Below are positions 10,596 to 17,471 of a DNA stretch of 64,000 bases, piece after piece. Position 1 is the stretch's first letter. Each line of letters begins with the position of its first letter. The DNA comes from Pseudomonadota bacterium (lineage in GTDB: Bacteria; Pseudomonadota; Gammaproteobacteria; Steroidobacterales; Steroidobacteraceae): the NCBI GenBank assembly GCA_003242685.1, contig QGVD01000003.1, positions 1-64,000 of the forward strand, written 5' to 3'. Under the pieces are notes generated by a model that made no database searches, was not told the origin of the DNA, and saw only the letters and a list, made by a program, of their open reading frames with translations. A program made the translations under genes and the position numbers.

Positions 10596-10916
10596 ATGCA
10601 GCTCAGCGTCACCGGTCACCACGTCGAGGTCACTCCCGCGCTGCGCGAGTACGTCGAGAAGAAACTGGAGCGCGTTGCCCGGCACTTCGATCACGTCATC
10701 GACGTGCACTGTGTGTTGACGGTCGAGAAGCTGCGACAGACCGCCGAAGCGACGTTGCACATGCGCGGCGGCTCCATACACGCCAACGCAACCGACCCCG
10801 ACATGTACGCGGCCATCGATGCCCTGAGCGACAAGCTCGATCGCTGCGTGATCAAGCACAAGGAGAAGCTCGCCGACCACCACGCCGCCGAGGCACGCAG
10901 AAGCCTGCGCGCCTAG
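10596..10916 (+). CDS. hpf: Short ribosome hibernation promoting factor
   Basis: 106 residues, the short form (no C-terminal dimerisation domain). It binds the 30S decoding centre in stationary phase. Family features are MQLSVTGHHVEVTPALREYV at the start and VEKLRQTAEATLHM in the middle. The frame extends nine codons upstream to a GTG at 10569, but the ATG at 10596 is preceded by GAAGGAGA with good spacing and matches the family start. It follows rpoN by 30 nt and is probably the last gene of the kds-lpt-rpoN transcript. Confidence 0.94.
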   Translation: MQLSVTGHHVEVTPALREYVEKKLERVARHFDHVIDVHCVLTVEKLRQTAEATLHMRGGSIHANATDPDMYAAIDALSDKLDRCVIKHKEKLADHHAAEARRSLRA

Positions 10917-10973
10917 AGCGTCCTGAACGCTTCCGGTCCCTTTCCCTGCGCGAGAGGAACCGGGAACGAGACA

Positions 10974-11011
10974 GCGGGCGGGTGACTGACGGGGTTATGT
11001 CATCAGCCCGC
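10974..11011 (+). terminator. Imperfect hairpin after hpf, possible terminator
   Basis: The arms GCGGGC (10974-10979) and GCCCGC (11006-11011) enclose a weaker inner pairing (GTGAC with GTCAT), followed by CTTTCCC. It lies in the 149-nt gap between hpf and rapZ, where ptsN would be in many relatives. The T-run is poor, so termination is only plausible. Confidence 0.35.
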
Positions 11012-11065
11012 CTTTCCCGTACCGGGCTTGCGGCCGGAACGGGCGGCGACTAACGTCCTCGAACG

Positions 11066-11968
11066 ATGCGCATCATCATCGTGAGTGGACTGTCCGGTTC
11101 CGGGAAGAGCGTGGCGCTGCACATGCTCGAGGACCTGGGCTTCTACTGCATCGACAACATCCCCGCCGCGCTCCTCAAGCCCTTCATTTCCCACGCCGTA
11201 CGCAGCCCCGAGCCCGCGTACGAGCGCACCGCGGTCGGGCTCGACGCGCGCAACACGGCCGCCGAGATCGCGACCGTTCCGCGGCTCATCGACGAGCTCA
11301 AGCGCAGCGGCATCCTCTGCGAGGTGCTCTTCCTCATCGCGAGCGAGGACGAGATCCTGCGCCGCTTCGCCGAGACGCGGCGCAAGCACCCGATGAGCCG
11401 CGGCGACGTCGACCTGCGCGAGGCCATGGAGATGGAGCGCCGCCTCCTCGAACCCATCGCCAACGCGGCCGACCTCGTCATCGACACGTCGCGCATGAGC
11501 GTGCACGAGCTGAGGAAGGTGGTGCATCTGCGCGTCGAGCAGCGCGCGACCGGCCGGCTGTCGATCACGTTCGAATCGTTCGGCTTCAAGAACGGGATAC
11601 CGGGTGACGCGGACTTCGTGTTCGACGCCCGCTCCCTGCCGAATCCCTACTGGGAGCCCAGCCTGCGCAACCTCACGGGACGCGACCCCGAGGTGATCCG
11701 CTTTCTCGAGGCGAACGGCGACGTCGCCCGCCTCATCGACGACATCGAGCGCTTCATCGAGGCGCGCATTCCCGAGTTCGAGGCGAGCAACCGCGGCTAT
11801 CTCACCGTGGCGGTAGGGTGCACCGGCGGGCAGCACCGCTCGGTGTACATCGTCGAACGGCTCGCGGCACGCTTCGCCGCTCGCTATCCGTACGTCACCG
11901 CCCGCCACAGCTCGCTCCCCGACGTCGATCTCGTCGTTCCCGAGCGCTCCGACGCCGCGCGCGCCTGA
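11066..11968 (+). CDS. rapZ: RNase adapter RapZ (nucleotide-binding)
   Basis: 300 residues. The N-terminal P-loop is GLSGSGKS at residues 8-15, followed by MLEDLGFYCIDNIPAALL. The C-terminal domain carries GCTGGQHRSVYIVERLA. In E. coli RapZ senses glucosamine 6-phosphate and guides RNase E to the GlmZ small RNA; in other bacteria the role is less clear. It sits downstream of rpoN-hpf as usual, but with no ptsN, hprK or npr beside it. A weak hairpin precedes it, so it may have its own promoter. Confidence 0.95.
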   Translation: MRIIIVSGLSGSGKSVALHMLEDLGFYCIDNIPAALLKPFISHAVRSPEPAYERTAVGLDARNTAAEIATVPRLIDELKRSGILCEVLFLIASEDEILRRFAETRRKHPMSRGDVDLREAMEMERRLLEPIANAADLVIDTSRMSVHELRKVVHLRVEQRATGRLSITFESFGFKNGIPGDADFVFDARSLPNPYWEPSLRNLTGRDPEVIRFLEANGDVARLIDDIERFIEARIPEFEASNRGYLTVAVGCTGGQHRSVYIVERLAARFAARYPYVTARHSSLPDVDLVVPERSDAARA

Positions 11969-12072
11969 AACGCGCTGGTGAGCGCGGGCGCACGCCGTTA
12001 CACTCGCGGCGCCTTCCGCGGGGTCCCCCGCGCCATCTCGCGCGCGGGGCTGCGAGTTGCGGTGCGACGGTA

Positions 12073-13428
12073 ATGAACGCTCAGATCATCCATGACCGAG
12101 AGGCCCGGTTGAGCGCCCTCAAGGCGGCGCTCGATCAGGGCACGCTGCGCGCCGCGCACCGCATGGTCAACGCCATGCACCCGGCGGAGATCGCCTCGCT
12201 CATCGAGTCTCTCCCTCCCGCGCAGCGCGAGCTCGTCTGGGATTTCGTCGATCCCGAGCTCGAAGGCGACGTCCTCGTGGAGCTCAACGAGAACGTGCGC
12301 TCCGCGCTCATCCGGGGCATGGACGCCGAAGAGCTCGTCGCGGCTGCGGAAGGCATGGACGTCGACGATCTCGCGGACCTCGTCGCGGATCTGCCGGAAG
12401 CCGTCACCCGCCAGCTCCTCAAGTCGCTCGATCAGCAGGATCGCGAGCGCCTGAACACGGTGCTCGCCTACCCGGCCGACAGCGCGGGCGGTCTCATGAA
12501 CACCGACACGGTCAGCGTCCGCCCGGACGTGACCGTCGAGGTGGTGCTGCGCTACCTGCGCATGCGCGGCGAGCTGCCGGAGAAGACCGACAGTCTCTTC
12601 GTCGTCGACCGCTACAACCGCTTTCTCGGCAGCGTGCCGCTCACGCGGCTCCTCACCGAGAACCCGGATCGCCTGGTGGGCGAGCTCGTCGAGCAGGAAG
12701 CGCCGCGCATCGATCCGGAGACGCCCGCCCAGGAAGTGGCGCAGCTCTTCCAGGATCGCGACCTGGTCTCCGCGGCGGTCGTCAGCCCCACCGGGCAGCT
12801 TCTCGGGCGCATCACGGTCGACGACGTGGTGGACGTCATCCGCGAGGAGGCCGAGCACTCGGTGCTCAGCATGGCGGGCCTCCCCGACGAGGCGGACGTG
12901 TTCGCGGGCGTGCGCGCCTCGTCGCAGCGGCGTCTGGTCTGGCTGGGCGTCAATCTCTGCACCACGTTCATCGTGGCGTGGGTCGTGCGGCACTTCGAGA
13001 GCACGATCGAACGCGTCGCGACCCTGGCCGCGCTCATGCCCATCGTCGCGAGCATGGGCGGCATCGCGGGAACCCAGACGGTGACGCTCATCATCCGCGG
13101 TCTCGCGCTGGGTCAGATCCAGTGGTCGAACGCGCGCTGGCTGCTCTTCAAGGAGCTCGCGGTAGGCGGGCTGAACGGCCTCATCATCGCCGGCGTGGTG
13201 AGCATCGTGACGGGCATGTGGCTCGGCACGTGGAAGATCGCCGCCATCGTCGGCGCCGCGATGCTGATCAACGTACTCGCGGCGGCGGGCATCGGCGTGA
13301 TGGTGCCGCTCGCGCTGCGGCGGATGAAGATCGATCCCGCGCTCGCCGCCGGCGTGCTCCTCACGACCTTCACCGACTGCATCGGCTTCGCGACGCTGCT
13401 CGGCCTCGGCGCGCTGTTCCTCACGTAG
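12073..13428 (+). CDS. mgtE: Magnesium transporter MgtE
   Basis: 451 residues, the normal MgtE length. The N-terminal superhelical domain holds EIASLIESLPPAQRELVWDF, a CBS pair spans about residues 130-255 (YPADSAGGLMNTDTVSVRPD opens it), and five membrane helices follow. The pore-region residues MPIVASMGGIAGTQT and the terminal TTFTDCIGFATLLGL are conserved. The start ATG 12073 fits the family although the frame is open 85 codons upstream. The 104-nt leader has a CGCGGG/CCCGCG hairpin (12017-12032), but I recognise no known Mg2+ riboswitch. Its last eight bases overlap the convergent patatin gene. Confidence 0.95.
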   Translation: MNAQIIHDREARLSALKAALDQGTLRAAHRMVNAMHPAEIASLIESLPPAQRELVWDFVDPELEGDVLVELNENVRSALIRGMDAEELVAAAEGMDVDDLADLVADLPEAVTRQLLKSLDQQDRERLNTVLAYPADSAGGLMNTDTVSVRPDVTVEVVLRYLRMRGELPEKTDSLFVVDRYNRFLGSVPLTRLLTENPDRLVGELVEQEAPRIDPETPAQEVAQLFQDRDLVSAAVVSPTGQLLGRITVDDVVDVIREEAEHSVLSMAGLPDEADVFAGVRASSQRRLVWLGVNLCTTFIVAWVVRHFESTIERVATLAALMPIVASMGGIAGTQTVTLIIRGLALGQIQWSNARWLLFKELAVGGLNGLIIAGVVSIVTGMWLGTWKIAAIVGAAMLINVLAAAGIGVMVPLALRRMKIDPALAAGVLLTTFTDCIGFATLLGLGALFLT

Positions 13429-14632
13429 CTTCGCTGGTTTCCGCGACCGTCGGCGTGGCGATGGCCGGCGGCACCTTTTCGCCGCTCATGAACGCGAGCA
13501 GCTCGTCACGCGCCTCCATGGCGTCCCGGTAGCCGAGCTCGATGAGCTCGCGCGTGTAGCCCGACTCGAAGAGCAGATAGCTCGCGAGCTGACTGCCCGC
13601 GATGCCGCGCGCGCCGACGACCCTGAGCAGCGCGCGCACGCCCGGCGGCATCTCGTGCACGTGGCGCGCGGCGATCTCGCGCGGATCCACGCTCGGCGCG
13701 AGCATCAGCGCGTCGATGTGACGGACACGGTGCGTCGCAGGTGCGTACCGCACGAGCTGATTGATCATCTCGAGCTGCTCGAGATCGGCGTAGATCTGGT
13801 CGGTGAAGAGCGTGTCGAGCATGTAGCCGAAGATCTGCCCCGGCGTCGGCGACACCGAAGGCGCCCGAGGCACCGAGACGCCGGCCGCCTGGCGGGCACG
13901 CACGCCGAGGATGAGCAGCCGGTCGGCGCCGAGGTGGATCGCAGGGCTGAGCGGTGCGAGCTGACGCATCGCACCGTCCCCGAAATGCTCATGCCCGAGC
14001 TTCGTCGCCGGGAAGAGCATGGGAATCGACAGGCTCGCCATCAGATGCTCGAGCGTGAGCTGCGTACGACGTCCCATGCGCTGCGCGCGCGACCAGGGCT
14101 CGATCTCGGGCACGCCGTCGAAGAAGGCGACCGAATGCCCCGTGACATAACTCGTCGCGCACAGTCCGACGGCGCGCAGGTGACCGCGCGCGATGCTGGT
14201 GCGGATTCCCGCGAAATCGATGCGCCGCGTGAGCAGCTCGCGCAGCGGAGTGTTGTCGAGCACCGATTTCGGGGGATGCAGCACGAAGCCGCTCGAGAGC
14301 AGAGCGATCAGCCAGTGCAGGCCCGCGCGCAGCATGTGCCCGGGGTCGACGTGGAACACTTCGTGCGAGCGGAAGTTCGCCCAGACTTCCTCGAGGCCCG
14401 CGACGGCCCGGCGCCAGTGATGGGCTTCCGCCGCGAGCACGGCAGCGGCGACGGCGCCTGCCGATGTCCCCACGATGACCGGAAAGGGATTGCGCGCCCG
14501 CGGCAGCAGCTCTGTCAGGGCTCTGAGCACGCCTATCTGATACGCCGAGCGCGCCCCACCCCCCGTCAGTACCAGGCCTACCACCGGCTGCAGCGCCCGC
14601 CGGCGTGCAGTCCGGGATGTCACGTCGTTCAT
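13421..14632 (-). CDS. Patatin-like phospholipase family protein
   Basis: 403 residues. The oxyanion-hole motif TGGGARSAYQIGVLRAL starts near residue 23, the nucleophile elbow is GTSAG with Ser57, and the dyad aspartate lies in FGDGAMRQLAPL. These are the three hallmarks of a Ser-Asp lipid acyl hydrolase. There is no clear signal peptide, so a cytoplasmic or membrane-associated location is likely. The substrate cannot be told from sequence; relatives act on membrane phospholipids. It is transcribed away from the peroxiredoxin gene and converges on mgtE with an 8-bp stop overlap. Confidence 0.9.
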   Translation of the reverse strand: MNDVTSRTARRRALQPVVGLVLTGGGARSAYQIGVLRALTELLPRARNPFPVIVGTSAGAVAAAVLAAEAHHWRRAVAGLEEVWANFRSHEVFHVDPGHMLRAGLHWLIALLSSGFVLHPPKSVLDNTPLRELLTRRIDFAGIRTSIARGHLRAVGLCATSYVTGHSVAFFDGVPEIEPWSRAQRMGRRTQLTLEHLMASLSIPMLFPATKLGHEHFGDGAMRQLAPLSPAIHLGADRLLILGVRARQAAGVSVPRAPSVSPTPGQIFGYMLDTLFTDQIYADLEQLEMINQLVRYAPATHRVRHIDALMLAPSVDPREIAARHVHEMPPGVRALLRVVGARGIAGSQLASYLLFESGYTRELIELGYRDAMEARDELLAFMSGEKVPPAIATPTVAETSEAT

Positions 14633-14666
14633 GTGCCGCCAATTCTGGTCATACTGGTCCCACTGC

Positions 14667-14672
14667 TACAAT
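14667..14672 (+). promoter_or_regulatory. Candidate -10 box of the peroxiredoxin gene
   Basis: TACAAT matches the sigma-70 -10 consensus at five of six bases and lies 42 nt before the ATG. The -35 region around 14643-14650 is poor, so an activator or another sigma factor may be needed. Confidence 0.4.
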
Positions 14673-14680
14673 GCCGTGCG

Positions 14681-14699
14681 GGAACTGATTCTCATTCCC
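14681..14699 (+). promoter_or_regulatory. Candidate Fur box overlapping the transcription start of the peroxiredoxin gene
   Basis: The 19 bases match the classical Fur consensus at 12 of 19 positions, with an unbroken TGAT and TCATT core. They lie just downstream of the -10 box, where binding would block transcription. One imperfect match in a short region could be chance. Confidence 0.3.
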
Positions 14700-14714
14700 C
14701 GCAATGGAGGCCCC

Positions 14715-15248
14715 ATGAGACTTCCGGTCGTCGGTGCGCTTTTCGCCCTCGCCTTCCTCGCCCAGGCCCCCGTGACGCTCGCAGCCCCAGAAGTCGGCGC
14801 CGAAGCGCCGGGCTTCCGTCTGCAGGATCAGAACGGCAAGTGGGTCGAACTCAAGGACCATCGCGGCAAGTGGGTGGTTCTGTACTTCTATCCCAAGGAC
14901 AACACGCCGGGCTGCACCACTCAGGCCTGCGAGTTCCGCGACAACATCTTCGCCTTCCGCAAGGCCGGCGCGGTGATCCTCGGCATCAGCGTCGACGACG
15001 TGGAGTCGCACAAGGCCTTCGCGGAAGAGCACGGGCTGCCCTTCCCGCTCCTCGCGGACGCGAACAAGGAGGTCGCGAAGGAGTACGGCGTGCTGCGGAG
15101 CTTCGGTGCGATGGAGGTCGCGTCCCGCCAGACCTTCATCATCGACCCGCAGGGACGCATCGTGAAGCACTATCCGAACGTCGATCCGAAGGGTCACTCT
15201 CAGGAAGTGCTCGCGGACCTCGAGACGCTGAAGAAAGCCGCGAGCTGA
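14715..15248 (+). CDS. Exported thiol peroxidase, PrxQ/BCP-type peroxiredoxin
   Basis: 177 residues. A signal peptide spans about residues 1-23 (cleavage near TLAA), so the enzyme is predicted to act in the periplasm, whereas E. coli Bcp is cytosolic. The mature part is a one-domain AhpC/TSA fold with YPKDNTPGCTTQACEFRD; Cys67 is the peroxidatic cysteine and Cys72 the resolving cysteine of the 1-Cys-X4-Cys PrxQ type. The ATG at 14715 is preceded by AATGGAGG. The frame is open further upstream, but that extension would cover the promoter. A strong hairpin follows. Confidence 0.93.
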   Translation: MRLPVVGALFALAFLAQAPVTLAAPEVGAEAPGFRLQDQNGKWVELKDHRGKWVVLYFYPKDNTPGCTTQACEFRDNIFAFRKAGAVILGISVDDVESHKAFAEEHGLPFPLLADANKEVAKEYGVLRSFGAMEVASRQTFIIDPQGRIVKHYPNVDPKGHSQEVLADLETLKKAAS

Positions 15249-15264
15249 CGCCATAGTTCGCCCC

Positions 15265-15299
15265 ATCCAGCGCTCCCCGTTCCGCGGGGAGCGCTGGAT
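15265..15299. terminator. Strong hairpin shared by convergent peroxiredoxin and VWA genes
   Basis: Perfect 15-bp arms (15265-15279 and 15285-15299) enclose the loop TTCCG. On the plus strand it is followed by TCTTCAT. It sits 16 nt after the peroxiredoxin stop and 3 nt from the VWA gene stop, well placed to end transcription from both sides. Confidence 0.75.
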
Positions 15300-15302
15300 T
15301 CT

Positions 15303-16535
15303 TCATGCCGGTCTCTCTTCCTCGCCCGGCGCAGACGCAGCCTGCTGCCCGGCAGTAGTGCCGCGCTTCAGCGCATCGATCGCCCTGTCGAGCCCGCCGA
15401 GCGTCAGCGGGAACATCCGGTCGCCGATGATCTCGCGCGTGATGCGGATGGACGGCGTGTACTCCCAGCGCTCCTGCGGCTCCGGATTGAGCCACACCAG
15501 ATGCGGGAACGCGGCGCACAGCCGCTGCATCCAGACCGCGCCCGGCTCCTCGTTCCAGTGCTCGATGCTGCCGCCCGCCAGCGTGATCTCGTACGGGCTC
15601 ATCGTGGCATCGCCGACCACGATCACGCGGTAGTCGGGCGGATACTTCCGCAGGATGTGCAGCGTCGGCGTCAGCTCCGTGTGGCGCCGGCGGTTGTCGC
15701 GCCAGACGTGCTCGTACAGAAAGTTGTGGAAGTAGAAATGCTCGAGATGCTTGAACTCGCTGCGGGCCGCGGAGAAGAGCTCCTCGCACACCCGCACGTG
15801 CGCATCCATCGAGCCCCCGACGTCGAGGAACAGCAGTACCTTGATCGCATTGTGACGCTCGGGCACGAGCTTGACGTCGAGGAGACCTGCGTTGCGCGCC
15901 GTGGCGTCGATGGTGCCCTCGAGGTCGAGCTCTTCGGCCGCACCCTCGCGCGCGAAGCGCCGCAGGCGGCGCAGCGCGAGCTTGATGTTGCGCGTGCCGA
16001 GCTCGACGGTGTCGTCGAAGTTGCGGTACTCGCGCCGCTCCCACACCTTGACCGCGCTGCGGTTGCCGCCGCCCGCGCCGATGCGCACGCCTTCGGGGTT
16101 GTAGCCGCGCGATCCGAACGGTGAGGTGCCTCCGGTGCCGATCCAGCGATCACCGCCTTCGTGACGCTCGCGCTGCTCGGCGAGTCTCCTGCGCAGCGTC
16201 TCGAGCAGCTTCTCCCAGCCGCCGAGCGACTCGATCTGCCGCTTTTCCTCTTCGGTCAACGCGCGCGAGACCGCCGCCTCGAGCCACTCCTTCGGAACCT
16301 CCGCCACGAAGCGCTCGAAGAGCCGCTCGGCACCCTTGAAGTGCACGGCGAACGCCCGGTCGAACCGGTCGAAGTGCCGCTCGTCCTTCACCAGACAGGT
16401 GCGCGCGAGGTAGTAGAAATCCTCGGCGGACAGCCATGCCACGCGCTCCTTCAGCGCCTCGAGCAGCGTGAGGAACTCCGGCACCGTGACCGGAACTCCC
16501 GCCGCGCGCAGCTCGGTGAAGAAGCGCACCAGCAT
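15303..16535 (-). CDS. CoxE-like protein with von Willebrand factor A domain
   Basis: 410 residues. The N-terminal half is helical (MLVRFFTELRAAGVPVTVPEF); the C-terminal VWA domain starts at LLFLDVGGSMDAHV. The metal-site motif, normally DxSxS, reads DVGGS, with glycine for the first serine, so metal binding may be altered. Such proteins pair with MoxR AAA+ ATPases in assembly or activation of metal enzymes and complexes; the client here is unknown. The frame stays open across moxR, but the ATG at 16535 overlaps the moxR stop by one base (TGATG) and starts the conserved sequence. Confidence 0.88.
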   Translation of the reverse strand: MLVRFFTELRAAGVPVTVPEFLTLLEALKERVAWLSAEDFYYLARTCLVKDERHFDRFDRAFAVHFKGAERLFERFVAEVPKEWLEAAVSRALTEEEKRQIESLGGWEKLLETLRRRLAEQRERHEGGDRWIGTGGTSPFGSRGYNPEGVRIGAGGGNRSAVKVWERREYRNFDDTVELGTRNIKLALRRLRRFAREGAAEELDLEGTIDATARNAGLLDVKLVPERHNAIKVLLFLDVGGSMDAHVRVCEELFSAARSEFKHLEHFYFHNFLYEHVWRDNRRRHTELTPTLHILRKYPPDYRVIVVGDATMSPYEITLAGGSIEHWNEEPGAVWMQRLCAAFPHLVWLNPEPQERWEYTPSIRITREIIGDRMFPLTLGGLDRAIDALKRGTTAGQQAASAPGEEERPA

Positions 16536-17383
16536 CAGCGCGACCTGCGATGCAGGAACACGAGCTGCTCGAACAGATGCACGTCCTGCTCGTTCTTGAG
16601 GAGCGCACCGTAGAGCGGCGGCAGCGACTTCTTCGGATCGTCGGAGCGCAGCGCCTCGGGCGGCACGTCCTCCGCCACGAGCAGCTTGATCCAGTCGAGG
16701 AGCTCGGACGTCGAGGGCTTCTTCCTGAGCCCGGGCATCTCGCGCACCCTGTAGAACGCCGCGAGCGCCTCGGCGAGCAGCTCCCGTTTGAGGCCGGGGA
16801 AGTGGACCTCCACGATGCGGGTCATCGTCTCCGCATCCGGGAAGCGGATGTAGTGGAAGAAGCAGCGGCGCAGGAAGGCGTCGGGCAGCTCCTTCTCGTT
16901 GTTGCTCGTGATCACGATGATCGGCCGGTGCTTCGCCTTCACGAGCTCGCGGGTCTCGTAGACGTAGAACTCCATGCGGTCGAGCTCGCGCAGCAGGTCG
17001 TTCGGAAACTCGATGTCGGCCTTGTCGATCTCGTCGATGAGCAGCACGGGCTGCACGTCCGACTCGAACGCCTCCCAGAGCTTCCCCTTGACGATGTAGT
17101 TGGCAATGTCGCGTGCGCGCGGATCGCCGAGCTGCGAATCGCGCAGCCGCGACACGGCGTCGTACTCGTACAGTCCCTGCTGGGCCTTGCTGGTGGACTT
17201 GATGTGCCACTCGAAGAGCGGCCGCTCGAGCGCGTGCGCGATCTCCTGTGCGAGCTGGGTCTTGCCCGTGCCGGGCTCGCCCTTGATGAGAAGCGGCCGT
17301 CCGAGAGTGATCGCGGCATTGACCGCCAGCATGAGGTCGGGGGTCGCGACGTAGCGGCTCGTGCCGGTGAAGCGTTGCTGCAT
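16535..17383 (-). CDS. MoxR-family AAA+ ATPase
   Basis: 282 residues. Walker A is GEPGTGKT (residues 35-42), Walker B is VLLIDEIDKAD, sensor 1 is IVITSNNEKELPDAF, and the arginine finger region is FLRRCFFHYI. MoxR ATPases act as chaperones with a VWA partner, here the next gene, to which it is translationally coupled. It lies 88 nt downstream of the penicillin acylase gene. The pair could be part of the long minus-strand run that begins with tkt. Confidence 0.92.
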   Translation of the reverse strand: MQQRFTGTSRYVATPDLMLAVNAAITLGRPLLIKGEPGTGKTQLAQEIAHALERPLFEWHIKSTSKAQQGLYEYDAVSRLRDSQLGDPRARDIANYIVKGKLWEAFESDVQPVLLIDEIDKADIEFPNDLLRELDRMEFYVYETRELVKAKHRPIIVITSNNEKELPDAFLRRCFFHYIRFPDAETMTRIVEVHFPGLKRELLAEALAAFYRVREMPGLRKKPSTSELLDWIKLLVAEDVPPEALRSDDPKKSLPPLYGALLKNEQDVHLFEQLVFLHRRSR

Positions 17384-17471
17384 CGTGAAACGTTCCGGAG
17401 GACGTGGGGAAACGGTCGCCCACAGTCTAACGACACCGCGGCGACGGCGCCCCGCTGAGTATGGCGTCCGG

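Noticed and set aside
7800..10883. Minus-strand open frame of over 1,000 codons across lptA-lptB-rpoN-hpf
   Set aside because: It is antisense to four well-recognised genes, its composition is typical of the mirrored frame of GC-rich coding DNA, and it shows no domain.
11969..12072. Mg2+-sensing leader of mgtE
   Set aside because: Only one short GC hairpin is present, without the layered structure of an M-box element.
15303..17423. Apparent single 706-codon fusion of the VWA protein with upstream sequence
   Set aside because: The upstream part is moxR read in the wrong frame. The TGATG junction at 16535 gives two normal proteins.
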